From the NCBI RefSeq assembly GCF_900110925.1, contig NZ_FOFP01000007.1, forward strand, positions 1 through 64,000: a DNA stretch of 64,000 bases, written 5' to 3'. The notes below the pieces were generated by a model. That model saw only the letters and a list, made by a program, of their open reading frames with translations, was not told the origin of the DNA and made no database searches. Made by a program: the position numbers and the translations under genes. Positions within the stretch are counted from its first letter, which is position 1. Each line of letters opens with the position of its first letter. Below, in pieces: positions 18,500 to 26,768 of the stretch. Source of the DNA: Pseudomonas cuatrocienegasensis (GTDB taxonomy: Bacteria; Pseudomonadota; Gammaproteobacteria; Pseudomonadales; Pseudomonadaceae).

Positions 18500-18569
18500 G
18501 CGCGAACGACACCCTGTAGGGGCCGGTAAGCCGACGCCTACGGGGCTGATGTAGCCGCGGGTTTTGCTT

Positions 18570-18625
18570 GTGTAGGAGCGGATGGGCGCGTTGCGCTTTA
18601 TTCGCGAATGAATTCGCTCCTACAC
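18570..18625. repeat. REP hairpin between urtA and urtB
   Basis: GTGTAGGAGCG (18570) and CGCTCCTACAC (ending 18625) are perfect inverted arms around an imperfect REP core. The repeat lies in the 181-bp urtA-urtB gap and may stabilise the urtA message or reduce downstream expression. Confidence 0.75.
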
Positions 18626-18680
18626 GGGTGCAACGGCTAACTCGGGCATCGCTTTCTCTTTCCTTCTGGAGACCCTCAAC

Positions 18681-19598
18681 ATGGAATGGCTATCGGAATT
18701 TGGTGCCATCGCGGCCATGCAGGGCTTTAACGGTTTGTCCGTGTTCTGCGTCCTGCTGCTGATGGCCCTTGGGCTGGCGATCATCTTCGGGCAGATGGGC
18801 GTGATCAATATGGCCCACGGTGAGTTTCTCACCATCGGCGCCTACACCACCTACGTGGTCTCGGTATTGACCGAGCAATACGCGGCGTTTTTCGGCCCGT
18901 ACTATTTTTTTCTCGCCATCGTGCTGTCGTTTTTTATCGCCGGCGCGATTGGCTGGCTGGTCGAGTGGGCGATGATCAGCAAGCTCTACCAGCGCCCGCT
19001 GGACACCCTGCTGGCCACCTGGGGCCTGTCGCTGGTGATGCAGCAGGCGTTCCGTTCGATCTTCGGCGCGCGGGAGGTCAGCGCCACGCTGCCGGAGTGG
19101 CTGATGGGCTCGTGGAACCCCACCGAGGCCATCGATATTCCGCGTAACGGCCTGTTCGTTATGGGCCTGACCGTACTGATGACTGGGATGATCTTCCTTA
19201 TGCTCTACCGCTCGCGCTGGGGCTTGCAGGTGCGCGCTACGGTGCAGAATCGGGTGATGAGCCGCGCCGTGGGGATCAACACCAAGCGGGTCGATCGCAT
19301 GACCTTCGCCCTTGGCTGCGGGGTGGCCGGGGTGGCGGGCGCCGCGTTTACCACCATCGGTTCCACCGGGCCAACGGCTGGCTCGCTGTATATCGTCGAC
19401 ACCTTCCTGGTGGTGGTCTTCGGCGGCGCCTCAAGCCTGCTCGGCACCATCGCCTCGGCCTTCAGCATTGCCCAGGCGCAGTCGCTGATGGAGTTCTTTA
19501 TGAGCGGTTCGATGGCCAAGGTCTTCACCCTCTCGGCGGTGATCCTGATTCTGATGCTGCGTCCGCAAGGGCTGTTCTCGATCAAGGTGCGCAAATGA
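18681..19598 (+). CDS. urtB: Urea ABC transporter permease UrtB
   Basis: UrtB (305 aa) is a LivH-type inner-membrane permease that pairs with UrtC to form the channel. It has about eight hydrophobic helices and the family segments MALGLAIIFGQMGVINMAHG near residue 30, LLATWGLSLVMQQAFRSIFG near 110, MSRAVGINTKRVDRMTFALG near 190 and LVVVFGGASSLLGTIASAFS near 240. The length is normal for bacterial UrtB without the extra N-terminal domain. CTTCTGGAG precedes the ATG. It is second in the urt operon after a REP-containing gap. Confidence 0.93.
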   Translation: MEWLSEFGAIAAMQGFNGLSVFCVLLLMALGLAIIFGQMGVINMAHGEFLTIGAYTTYVVSVLTEQYAAFFGPYYFFLAIVLSFFIAGAIGWLVEWAMISKLYQRPLDTLLATWGLSLVMQQAFRSIFGAREVSATLPEWLMGSWNPTEAIDIPRNGLFVMGLTVLMTGMIFLMLYRSRWGLQVRATVQNRVMSRAVGINTKRVDRMTFALGCGVAGVAGAAFTTIGSTGPTAGSLYIVDTFLVVVFGGASSLLGTIASAFSIAQAQSLMEFFMSGSMAKVFTLSAVILILMLRPQGLFSIKVRK

Positions 19599-19639
19599 GT
19601 GGCTGGGCAGTGATGCACAGCGCTGTCGCTGGGTGTGGA

Positions 19640-19704
19640 GTCGCGGCTGAAGCCCCTCCCACAAGGCGCATGGCAATCCCTGTAGGAGGGGCTTTAGCCG
19701 CGAC
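19640..19704. repeat. Inverted repeat (TTTAGCCGCGAC family) between urtB and urtC
   Basis: GTCGCGGCTGAAGCCCCTCC (19640) and GGAGGGGCTTTAGCCGCGAC (ending 19704) are inverted arms with one mismatch. Related sequences are at 25531-25650 and 32715-32760. Confidence 0.75.
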
Positions 19705-19740
19705 CCATCAACCCCAATCCGCCATCGAGGGCACTAAACC

Positions 19741-20913
19741 ATGAACCCGACACTCGATAAGTTTCTCGGCGGCAAGCAGGGCGCCATCGGCCTGGCGGTG
19801 CTGGCCACATTGATCCTGGTGGTGTTCCCCCTGGCGCTGGATGCCTTTCGCCTGAATATGGTCGGCAAGTACCTGACCTACGCCTTCGTCGCGGTGGGCC
19901 TGGTGCTCTGCTGGGGCTACGGCGGCATTCTCAGCCTCGGCCAGGGCGTGTTCTTCGGCCTTGGCGGCTACTGCATGGCGATGTTTCTCAAGCTCGAAGC
20001 CAGCGACCCGGAAAGCACCAAGATCCAGTCCACCCCCGGCATTCCGGACTTTATGGACTGGAACCAGATCACCGAACTGCCGCTGCTCTGGCAGCCGTTC
20101 CACAGCTTCGGTTTCACCCTGCTGGCGGTGATTGCGGTGCCGGTGATCCTGGCGTTGGTGATTGGTGTGGCGATGTTCAAACGCCGCGTCGGTGACGTGT
20201 ACTTCTCCATCGTCACCCAGGCGATTGCGCTGATCCTCACCGTGCTGATCATCGGACAGCAAGGCCTGACCGGTGGGGTCAACGGCATCACTGACCTGAA
20301 AACCCTGATGGGCTGGGATATCCGCGACGACAGCTCGAAGCTGATCCTCTACTTTATCAACGCCTTCCTGCTGTTCGGCTGCATCCTGATTGGCCGCTTT
20401 ATCCTCGCCTCCAAACTCGGCCGCCTGCTGATGGCCATGCGTGACAAGGAAGAGCGGGTGCGTTTCTCCGGCTACGACGTGGCCAGTTTCAAGATCTTCG
20501 TGTTCTGCGTGGCGGCGGCGTTTTCCGCCATCGGCGGGGCGATGTTTGCGCTGCAGGTGGGCTTTATGTCGCCGAGCTTCGTCGGCATCGTGCCGTCGAT
20601 CGAGATGGTGATCTTCGCTGCCGTCGGCGGGCGTATGTCGCTGCTCGGCGCGGTGTACGGCGCGCTGCTGGTCAACTATGGCAAGACCTACTTTTCCGAA
20701 ACCTTCCCCGAGCTGTGGCTGTACCTGATGGGCGGGCTATTTATCGCCGTGGTCATGTACTTCCCCAACGGCATCGCCGGCCTGTGGGAGAGCCACGGGC
20801 GTAAATGGCTGGGCAAACTCAAGCGCCAATCCGCGACACCTGCCAAGCCTGTGCCGGTGGCCACAGTGCCTGCGCCCAACAGCCAACCCCGTGAACTGGA
20901 GAGCACGCCATGA
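19741..20913 (+). CDS. urtC: Urea ABC transporter permease UrtC
   Basis: UrtC (390 aa) is the LivM-type partner permease. Eight to ten hydrophobic helices are visible, with the family motifs VLCWGYGGILSLGQGVFFGL near residue 58, IGQQGLTGGVNGITDLKTLM near 170, LLMAMRDKEERVRFSGYDVA near 225 and VGGRMSLLGAVYGALLVNYG near 300. The C-terminal tail is Pro/Ala-rich. The stop overlaps the urtD start by 4 bp. Confidence 0.93.
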   Translation: MNPTLDKFLGGKQGAIGLAVLATLILVVFPLALDAFRLNMVGKYLTYAFVAVGLVLCWGYGGILSLGQGVFFGLGGYCMAMFLKLEASDPESTKIQSTPGIPDFMDWNQITELPLLWQPFHSFGFTLLAVIAVPVILALVIGVAMFKRRVGDVYFSIVTQAIALILTVLIIGQQGLTGGVNGITDLKTLMGWDIRDDSSKLILYFINAFLLFGCILIGRFILASKLGRLLMAMRDKEERVRFSGYDVASFKIFVFCVAAAFSAIGGAMFALQVGFMSPSFVGIVPSIEMVIFAAVGGRMSLLGAVYGALLVNYGKTYFSETFPELWLYLMGGLFIAVVMYFPNGIAGLWESHGRKWLGKLKRQSATPAKPVPVATVPAPNSQPRELESTP

Positions 20914-21671
20914 GCCAGCCCAGCGGCTTCAAAATGCCCAAGCCGGTGCTGGCTATCGAAGGCCTGACCGTGTCCTTCGACGGCTTCAAGGCGGTGGATG
21001 ACCTCAACCTGTATATCGACCGCAACGAAGTGCGGGTGGTGATCGGCCCTAACGGCGCCGGCAAGACCACGGTGCTCGACCTGATCTGCGGCAAGACCAA
21101 GGCCACCGCCGGCAGCATCCAGTTCGAGAATCGCGAGCTGACCAAGATGCGCGAGTTCGACATCGTCCGTGCCGGCGTCGGGCGCAAGTTCCAGAACCCT
21201 TCGATCTACGAAAACCTCACGGTGTTCGAGAACCTGGAAATGTCCTACCCCAAAGGCCGCACGGTGTTCGGCGCGCTGTTCTTCAAGCGCAGCGCTGAGG
21301 TGATTGAGCGGGTCGAGCAGATCGCCGCGGAGATCATGCTTACCGACAACCTCTACCTGCAGGCCGACCTGCTGTCCCACGGGCAGAAGCAGTGGCTGGA
21401 GATCGGCATGCTGCTGATGCAGGACCCAGCCCTGCTGATGCTCGACGAGCCGGTGGCCGGCATGAGCGTCAACGAGCGGGCGCAGACCGCCGAGCTGCTC
21501 AAACGCATCAGCCAGGGGCGCTCGGTGCTGGTCATCGAGCACGACATGGAGTTCGTCAAAAGCATCGCGCACAAGGTCACGGTGCTGCACCAGGGCAAGG
21601 TGCTGGCCGAGGGCAGCATGGAGGCGGTGCAGAGCAACCCGAAGGTGATCGAGGTGTACCTGGGGCATTGA
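20910..21671 (+). CDS. urtD: Urea ABC transporter ATP-binding protein UrtD
   Basis: UrtD (253 aa) is a cytosolic LivG-type ATPase. Walker A is GPNGAGKTT near residue 50, the signature reads LSHGQKQWLEIG (His in place of the first Gly of LSGGQ, usual for UrtD), Walker B is LLMLDEPVAGM and the switch His is in VIEHDMEFV. The ATG is within the urtC stop (ATGA), so translation is coupled. Confidence 0.94.
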   Translation: MSQPSGFKMPKPVLAIEGLTVSFDGFKAVDDLNLYIDRNEVRVVIGPNGAGKTTVLDLICGKTKATAGSIQFENRELTKMREFDIVRAGVGRKFQNPSIYENLTVFENLEMSYPKGRTVFGALFFKRSAEVIERVEQIAAEIMLTDNLYLQADLLSHGQKQWLEIGMLLMQDPALLMLDEPVAGMSVNERAQTAELLKRISQGRSVLVIEHDMEFVKSIAHKVTVLHQGKVLAEGSMEAVQSNPKVIEVYLGH

Positions 21672-21677
21672 CCCGCC

Positions 21678-21751
21678 CGCAGGGTGCGCCATGGCTATGC
21701 ATCGTGGCGCACCCTACGGCTAAAGCATTCGTAGGGTGCGCCGTGCGCACC
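21678..21751. repeat. GTAGGGTGCGCC repeats between urtD and urtE
   Basis: AGGGTGCGCCA / TGGCGCACCCT form a hairpin at 21680-21716, followed by a direct unit GTAGGGTGCGCCGTGCGCAC at 21731. The same unit occurs at 23961, 37889, 51293 (inverted) and 54503. Confidence 0.7.
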
Positions 21752-21766
21752 TGTAGATAGGCGGAG

Positions 21767-21780
21767 TACGGATGACGTAC
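21767..21780 (+). promoter_or_regulatory. Candidate operator B upstream of urtE
   Basis: TACGGATGACGTAC contains GGATGACGTA, shared exactly with the reverse complement of 22609-22618 and differing by one base from 17136-17145. It lies 21 bp before the urtE ATG. Confidence 0.45.
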
Positions 21781-21800
21781 CCCTCGTTGGAGTGACGTTT

Positions 21801-22490
21801 ATGTTCCAGATCAGCAACCTCGCCTCCGGCTATGGCCAGAGCCAGATCCTCCATGACCTCAACCTGAATGTGGCCAAGCGCGAGATCGTCGCGGTGATGG
21901 GCCGCAACGGTATGGGCAAGACCACCCTGTTCAAAAGCCTGATGGGCGTGTTGCCGCAGTGGGGCGGGCAGATCAGTGTGGACGGCTGCGACATCTCCAA
22001 ACTGGAGACTCATCAGCGAGTCGAGAGTGGCATCGCCTACGTGCCCCAGGGGCGGATGATCTTCCCCAGCATGACGGTGCTGGAGAACATCCAGACCGGC
22101 CTGCCGGCATCCGCCAAGGGCAAGGTGCCGGATGACTTGTACGCGCTGTTTCCGGTGCTGTTTGATATGCGCGCGCGCAAGGGCGGCAACCTCTCCGGCG
22201 GCCAGCAACAGCAGTTGGCCATCGCCCGCGCCCTGGCGACCAACCCCAAGGTGCTGCTGCTCGATGAGCCGACCGAGGGCATCCAACCGTCGATCATCAA
22301 GGACATCGCCCGCACCCTGAAGGAGATCCGCAACCTGCGCGATCTGACCATCGTGGTCTCCGAGCAGGTGCTGTCGTTCACCATGGAAATCGCCGACCGC
22401 TTCCTGGTGATCGAGAAGGGCAAGTTCGTGGTCGAGGAGAGCCGCGACAAGGTCGACGAGGCGACCATCAGCCGTTATCTGTCGGTGTGA
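21801..22490 (+). CDS. urtE: Urea ABC transporter ATP-binding protein UrtE
   Basis: UrtE (229 aa) is the LivF-type ATPase. Walker A is GRNGMGKTTLFKS, the signature is LSGGQQQQLAIARAL and Walker B is VLLLDEPTEGIQPS. ATG 21801 is preferred over an in-frame GTG at 21792 because GGAG (21789-21792) is then correctly spaced. It is separated from urtD by 129 bp of repeat and candidate operator B, so it may have its own promoter. Confidence 0.93.
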   Translation: MFQISNLASGYGQSQILHDLNLNVAKREIVAVMGRNGMGKTTLFKSLMGVLPQWGGQISVDGCDISKLETHQRVESGIAYVPQGRMIFPSMTVLENIQTGLPASAKGKVPDDLYALFPVLFDMRARKGGNLSGGQQQQLAIARALATNPKVLLLDEPTEGIQPSIIKDIARTLKEIRNLRDLTIVVSEQVLSFTMEIADRFLVIEKGKFVVEESRDKVDEATISRYLSV

Positions 22491-22524
22491 GGGCAGGCCT
22501 GGCTTAGCTCGAACTTCCCGCGTT

Positions 22525-22558
22525 GCGGCTGGCGTGTACTGCTCGCGCCAGCCGCTTT
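22525..22558 (+). terminator. Possible terminator of the urt operon
   Basis: A perfect 10-bp GC-rich stem (GCGGCTGGCG / CGCCAGCCGC) with an 11-nt loop is followed by only TTT, so termination may be weak. Confidence 0.45.
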
Positions 22559-22605
22559 CGCGTGCCCGCGAAAATACTGCAAAGCCTCGTCATTGCTGGC
22601 TTGGC

Positions 22606-22624
22606 GCATACGTCATCCAACGTA
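22606..22624 (-). promoter_or_regulatory. Candidate operator C upstream of fmdA
   Basis: On the minus strand this reads TACGTTGGATGACGTATGC, identical to operator A (17130-17148) at 17 of 19 bases. It lies 86 bp before the fmdA start codon. Confidence 0.55.
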
Positions 22625-22710
22625 TTTGCGGTTTCTCAGCGGCGTTCAAGACTAGCTCCGTACCCCGGCGCCGTGGCGCCACGCCCCCCAATGGTCCCAG
22701 GAGCTTTGTC

Positions 22711-23940
22711 ATGACCGAAACGCTGATCAAGGTCGACCTCAACCAGGCCGCCACCGAAAACGAGCAGATCCATAACCGCTGGCACCCGGACATTCCGATG
22801 GCCTGCTGGGTCAAGCCGGGTGACGATTTCATCCTTGAAACCTATGACTGGACCGCCGGTGCGATCAAGAACGACGACGACGCCAGCGACGTGCGCGATG
22901 TCGACCTGTCCACCGTGCATTACCTTTCCGGCCCGGTCGGCGTACATGGCGCCGAGCCGGGCGACCTGCTGGTAGTCGACCTGCTCGACATCGGCGCGAT
23001 GGCCGATTCGCAGTGGGGCTTCAACGGTTTTTTCTCGCGGCAGAACGGCGGTGGCTTTCTTACCGATCACTTCCCCATGGCGCAGAAAGCCATCTGGGAC
23101 TTCAAGGGTATGTTCACCAGCAGCCGGCATATTCCGGGGGTGAACTTCGCCGGGCTGATCCACCCCGGCCTGATCGGCTGCCTGCCTGACCACAAGATGC
23201 TTGCCGAGTGGAACCGCCGCGAGCAGGAGCTGATCGACACCAACCCGACCCGCGTCCCGCCGCTGGCCAACCCGCCGATCGCCCCCACCGCACACATGGG
23301 CAAGATGAAGGGCGAGGCGCGCAATCTCGCCGCGCTGACCGGCGCCCGCACCGTGCCGCCGCGCGAGCATGGCGGCAACTGCGATATCAAGGATTTGTCG
23401 CGCGGCTCGAAGATCTTCTTCCCGGTCTATGTGGACGGTGCCGGCCTCTCGGTGGGCGACCTGCACTTCAGCCAGGGCGACGGTGAAATCACCTTCTGCG
23501 GCGCCATCGAAATGGCCGGCTGGGTGCACATGAAGGTCGAGCTGATCAAGGGCGGCATGGCCAAGTACGGGATCAAGAACCCGGTGTTCAAGCCCAGCCC
23601 GATCACCCCGAACTACAAGAACTACCTGATCTTCGAAGGCATCTCGGTGGACGAGGCCGGCCAGCAGCACTACCTGGACGTCAACGTCGCCTACAAGCAG
23701 GCCTGCCTGAATGCCATCAACTACCTGACCAAGTTCGGCTACTCGCCGGCCCAGGGCTATGCGCTACTCGGTTCGGCGCCGGTGCAGGGACATATCAGCG
23801 GCATCGTCGACATCCCCAACGCCTGCGCCACGTTATGGTTGCCCACGGAGATATTCGACTTCGACATCAACCCCAACGCCAACGGGCCGACCAAGTTCCT
23901 CGACGGCAGCATCGACCTGCCCATCGCACCGGACAAGTGA
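22711..23940 (+). CDS. fmdA: Formamidase (acetamidase/formamidase family)
   Basis: FmdA (409 aa) hydrolyses formamide to formate and ammonia in the cytosol. Full-length similarity to the Methylophilus-type FmdA is evident: TLIKVDLNQAATENEQIHNR, WHPDIPMACWVKPGDDFILE, HYLSGPVGVHGAEPGDLLVV, FAGLIHPGLIGCLPDHKML, PREHGGNCDIKDLSRGSKIF and the HISGIVDIPNACATLWLP tail. ATG 22711 has AGGAG 7 nt upstream; the frame is open further upstream to 22534 without family similarity. It is the first gene of a likely fmdA-fmdB-amiE-amiB series, with candidate operator C upstream. Confidence 0.94.
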   Translation: MTETLIKVDLNQAATENEQIHNRWHPDIPMACWVKPGDDFILETYDWTAGAIKNDDDASDVRDVDLSTVHYLSGPVGVHGAEPGDLLVVDLLDIGAMADSQWGFNGFFSRQNGGGFLTDHFPMAQKAIWDFKGMFTSSRHIPGVNFAGLIHPGLIGCLPDHKMLAEWNRREQELIDTNPTRVPPLANPPIAPTAHMGKMKGEARNLAALTGARTVPPREHGGNCDIKDLSRGSKIFFPVYVDGAGLSVGDLHFSQGDGEITFCGAIEMAGWVHMKVELIKGGMAKYGIKNPVFKPSPITPNYKNYLIFEGISVDEAGQQHYLDVNVAYKQACLNAINYLTKFGYSPAQGYALLGSAPVQGHISGIVDIPNACATLWLPTEIFDFDINPNANGPTKFLDGSIDLPIAPDK

Positions 23941-24003
23941 TGCCTGCGCGCACGGCCACCGTAGGGTGCGCCGTGCGCACCGGTCTTTCCGAGGAGAGCC
24001 AGC

Positions 24004-24351
24004 ATGCCCATCTACGAATACGACTGCCCCGACTGTGGCGACTTCACCCAGCTGCGGCCGATGGCCGAACGCGATGCGCCCTGCAGCTGCCCCTGCTGCG
24101 CCACGCCCAGCGCACGGGTGATTCTCAGCGCGCCGAGCCTGGCCACCATGTCCGGCAGCCAACGCCGCGCCATCGCCGCCAACGAGCGCAGCGCCCACGC
24201 GCCGCAGACGGTCGAGCAATACACAGAGGGCCGTAAGCACCCGAAAGGCTGCGGCTGCTGCGCGCCGAACAAACCCCTGGCACCGACCAAGGCCAACCCC
24301 CACGCGCTGAAAAGCAAACCCAGCGGCCGGCCGTGGATGATCAGCCACTGA
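24004..24351 (+). CDS. fmdB: FmdB family zinc-ribbon protein
   Basis: This 115-aa protein begins [20 protein letters not shown] with a second CPCC pair at about residues 29-32, the FmdB putative regulatory zinc ribbon (CxxC...CxxC). A further GCGCC cluster lies near residue 80. FmdB proteins accompany formamidases and were suggested to regulate them; the mechanism is unknown. GAGGAG precedes the ATG. A GTAGGGTGCGCC repeat fills the short gap from fmdA. Confidence 0.88.
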   Translation: MPIYEYDCPDCGDFTQLRPMAERDAPCSCPCCATPSARVILSAPSLATMSGSQRRAIAANERSAHAPQTVEQYTEGRKHPKGCGCCAPNKPLAPTKANPHALKSKPSGRPWMISH

Positions 24352-24382
24352 GGCGTTTTTAGCTTTTCGTCGGTTGGCTTTT

Positions 24383-24458
24383 GTAGGGTGGACAACGCTC
24401 TTTTTGTCCACCGTTGCCATCCCGTTGGTGGAAAACGCTTCGCGGTTTTCCACCCTAC
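24383..24458. repeat. Inverted GTAGGGTGGA repeat between fmdB and amiE
   Basis: GTAGGGTGGA (24383) and TCCACCCTAC (ending 24458) enclose two internal hairpins (GTGGAcAACGC..., GGAAAACGCTTCGCGGTTTTCC). Related sequences are at 6002 and 51318. It lies directly before the amiE ribosome site. Confidence 0.7.
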
Positions 24459-24475
24459 CAATCGAGGCATTCCCC

Positions 24476-25516
24476 ATGCGTCATGGCGATATTTCCAGCA
24501 GCCCGGACACCGTCGGCGTCGCGGTCGTTAACTACAAGATGCCGCGCCTGCACAGCAAGGCCGAGGTGCTCGACAACGCGCGCAAGATTGCCGAGATGAT
24601 CAAGGGCATGAAACTCGGCCTGCCGGGCATGGACCTGGTGGTGTTCCCCGAGTACAGCACCATGGGCATCCTGTACGACAAGGACGAGATGATGGCCACC
24701 GCGGCTACCATCCCCGGCGAGGAAACCGCGATCTTCTCCGCCGCCTGCCGCGAGGCCAAGACCTGGGGCATCTTCTCGCTCACCGGCGAGCGCCATGAAG
24801 AGCACCCGCACAAGGCGCCGTACAACACGCTCATCCTGATCAACGACCAGGGCGAGATCGTGCAGAAGTACCGCAAGTGCATTCCCTGGTGTCCCATCGA
24901 GGGCTGGTATCCGGGCGACCGCACTTACGTCAGCGACGGTCCCAAGGGCATGAAGATCAGCCTGATCATCTGCGACGACGGCAACTACCCGGAGATCTGG
25001 CGCGACTGCGCGATGAAGGGCGCCGAGCTGATCGTGCGCTGCCAAGGCTATATGTACCCGGCCAAGGAGCAGCAGGTGCTGATGTCCAAGACCATGGCCT
25101 GGGCCAACAACTGCTACGTGGCAGTGGCCAATGCCGCGGGCTTCGACGGCGTGTATTCCTACTTCGGCCATTCGGCGCTGATCGGCTTCGATGGCCGCAC
25201 CCTGGGTGAATGTGGTGAGGAGGAAATGGGCATCCAGTACGCCCAGTTATCCATCTCGCAGATCCGCGACGCCCGCGCCAATGACCAGTCGCAGAACCAC
25301 CTGTTCAAGCTGCTGCACCGCGGCTACACCGGTGTGTACAACTCCGGCGATGGCGACAAGGGCGTGGCCGACTGCCCGTTCGAGTTCTACCGCACCTGGG
25401 TGCTGGACGCACAAAAGGCCCAGGAAGATGTGGAGAAACTGACCCGCAAGACCATCGGCGTGGCCGATTGCCCGGTGGGCGAACTGCCCCATCCGGGCAA
25501 GGAACGCACGGCCTGA
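24476..25516 (+). CDS. amiE: Aliphatic amidase
   Basis: AmiE (346 aa) hydrolyses short aliphatic amides such as acetamide and propionamide to the acid and ammonia. The length and sequence follow P. aeruginosa AmiE closely from MRHGDISSS onward. The nitrilase-superfamily catalytic triad is present: E59 in VVFPEYST, the Lys in [12 protein letters not shown] (K134 region) and the Cys in LIICDDGNY (C166 region). The C-terminal YRGYTG-type arm typical of hexameric amidases is also visible. ATG 24476 gives exactly the family length. Formamidase AmiF is a close paralogue, but similarity favours AmiE. The usual amiC, amiR and amiS genes are not present; an amiB-like gene follows. Confidence 0.93.
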   Translation: MRHGDISSSPDTVGVAVVNYKMPRLHSKAEVLDNARKIAEMIKGMKLGLPGMDLVVFPEYSTMGILYDKDEMMATAATIPGEETAIFSAACREAKTWGIFSLTGERHEEHPHKAPYNTLILINDQGEIVQKYRKCIPWCPIEGWYPGDRTYVSDGPKGMKISLIICDDGNYPEIWRDCAMKGAELIVRCQGYMYPAKEQQVLMSKTMAWANNCYVAVANAAGFDGVYSYFGHSALIGFDGRTLGECGEEEMGIQYAQLSISQIRDARANDQSQNHLFKLLHRGYTGVYNSGDGDKGVADCPFEFYRTWVLDAQKAQEDVEKLTRKTIGVADCPVGELPHPGKERTA

Positions 25517-25530
25517 TATTGCCCCCTTGT

Positions 25531-25650
25531 TGCGGCTAAAGCGGAACGTCGCCCGGACCCTCCCTTCGCTACAGGGGGCTGTTTCGAGCAACTACCGGTG
25601 AGGAACGCGCGGCAGATCAAGGCTCCGTGGGAGGGGCTTTAGCCGCGACG
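25531..25650. repeat. TTTAGCCGCGAC-family inverted repeat between amiE and amiB
   Basis: TTGCGGCTAAAGCGG at 25531 and GGGAGGGGCTTTAGCCGCGA ending near 25649 are inverted arms about 90 bp apart. They belong to the same family as 19640-19704. Confidence 0.6.
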
Positions 25651-25716
25651 GGCCCATCGCGGTCAAAGCCCTACACAGCAATCGTCACCAGCCCGTCAAC
25701 CATGCGAGACAGGTCC

Positions 25717-26748
25717 ATGCCTTTTGCCAACGAGCTGATCGAACACAACCGTGAGCGCCTGGCCGAACAGCGCACGGAGGCAACAGTGCAATCGCGCTTT
25801 GTCTTCGAGCCGGCCCAGGTCATGGCCTTGTTGCGTTCACGCATCGTTGGCCAGGAGGCCGTGCTGGCCGAAGTCGAGGCGCTGCTCAAGGTGCTCAAGG
25901 TGGATATCAGCGAGCGCGAGCGGCCACTGTCGGTCAACCTGTTTATGGGCCCGACCGGCGTCGGCAAGACCGAAATCGTGCGCCTGCTGGCCCAGGCCAT
26001 TCACGGCCGTGCCGATGCCTTTTGCCGCATCGATATGCACACCCTGGCCCAGGAGCACTATGCCGCCGCGCTGACTGGCGCGCCGCCGGGCTATGTCGGC
26101 AGCAAGGAGGGCACCACGCTGTTCGACGCCGAGGCCATCGCCGGCAGTTTCAGCCGGCCCGGCATCGTCCTGTTCGACGAGCTGGAAAAGGCCAGCCAGG
26201 AGGTGCTGCGCAGCCTGCTCGGCATCCTGGAGAACGGCCAACTGACCCTGGCGGCCGGCACCCGCACCCTCGATTTCCGCAACAGCCTGATCTTTATGAC
26301 CAGCAACCTCGGCGCGCGCGAGGCCAGTGACTATCGCGCACGCTTCCGGCGTGGCTGGCGGCGTTGGCTGGGCCTGGCGCCGCGTGGTGAGGCGGCGCTG
26401 CTGGAGCGGGTGCTGCACGCGCGCTTCGAGCCGGAATGGCTTAACCGCATCGACCGCATCCTGCTGTTCGAACGCATTGATGCGCAGTGGCTGCAGGCTT
26501 TGCTCGATATCGAACTGGGCAAACTCAACCAGCGCCTGAGCCGCCAGGGCAGGGCGCTGGTGCTGGAAGACAGCGCTCGGGCCTGGCTGTGTCGCACCCA
26601 TGACGAGCGCTTCGGCGCCCGCGACCTGGCCCGCCGGCTGCGCCGCGAGCTTGAGCCGGCGCTGGCTGATTGCCTGCTGGCCGATCCGGCGAGCAGCCAG
26701 CTACGGGCATACCTCGAGCGTAACCAGTTGCGCGTCGGCCGCGCCTGA
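25717..26748 (+). CDS. amiB: AmiB-like AAA+ ATPase (ClpA/ClpB-type)
   Basis: This 343-aa AAA+ protein contains a single ClpA/B D2-type module. Walker A is GPTGVGKTE near residue 75, with pore-loop-like PGYVGSKEG, Walker B LFDELEKAS, sensor 1 MTSNLGARE, and a C-terminal ERFGARDLARRLRRELEPAL. The N-terminal Clp domain and first AAA module are missing, as in AmiB of the P. aeruginosa ami operon, which lies downstream of amiE. AmiB is thought to act as a chaperone-like ATPase associated with amide use. The start is uncertain: ATG 25717 is used, with ATG 25702 as alternative. Confidence 0.82.
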   Translation: MPFANELIEHNRERLAEQRTEATVQSRFVFEPAQVMALLRSRIVGQEAVLAEVEALLKVLKVDISERERPLSVNLFMGPTGVGKTEIVRLLAQAIHGRADAFCRIDMHTLAQEHYAAALTGAPPGYVGSKEGTTLFDAEAIAGSFSRPGIVLFDELEKASQEVLRSLLGILENGQLTLAAGTRTLDFRNSLIFMTSNLGAREASDYRARFRRGWRRWLGLAPRGEAALLERVLHARFEPEWLNRIDRILLFERIDAQWLQALLDIELGKLNQRLSRQGRALVLEDSARAWLCRTHDERFGARDLARRLRRELEPALADCLLADPASSQLRAYLERNQLRVGRA

Positions 26749-26768
26749 CCCTGGGCGCTGAGCGGGCG

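Noticed and set aside
24476..25516. Call as formamidase AmiF
   Set aside because: AmiF is a close paralogue, but the sequence from MRHGDISSS onward and the 346-aa length follow AmiE, and an amiB-like gene follows.
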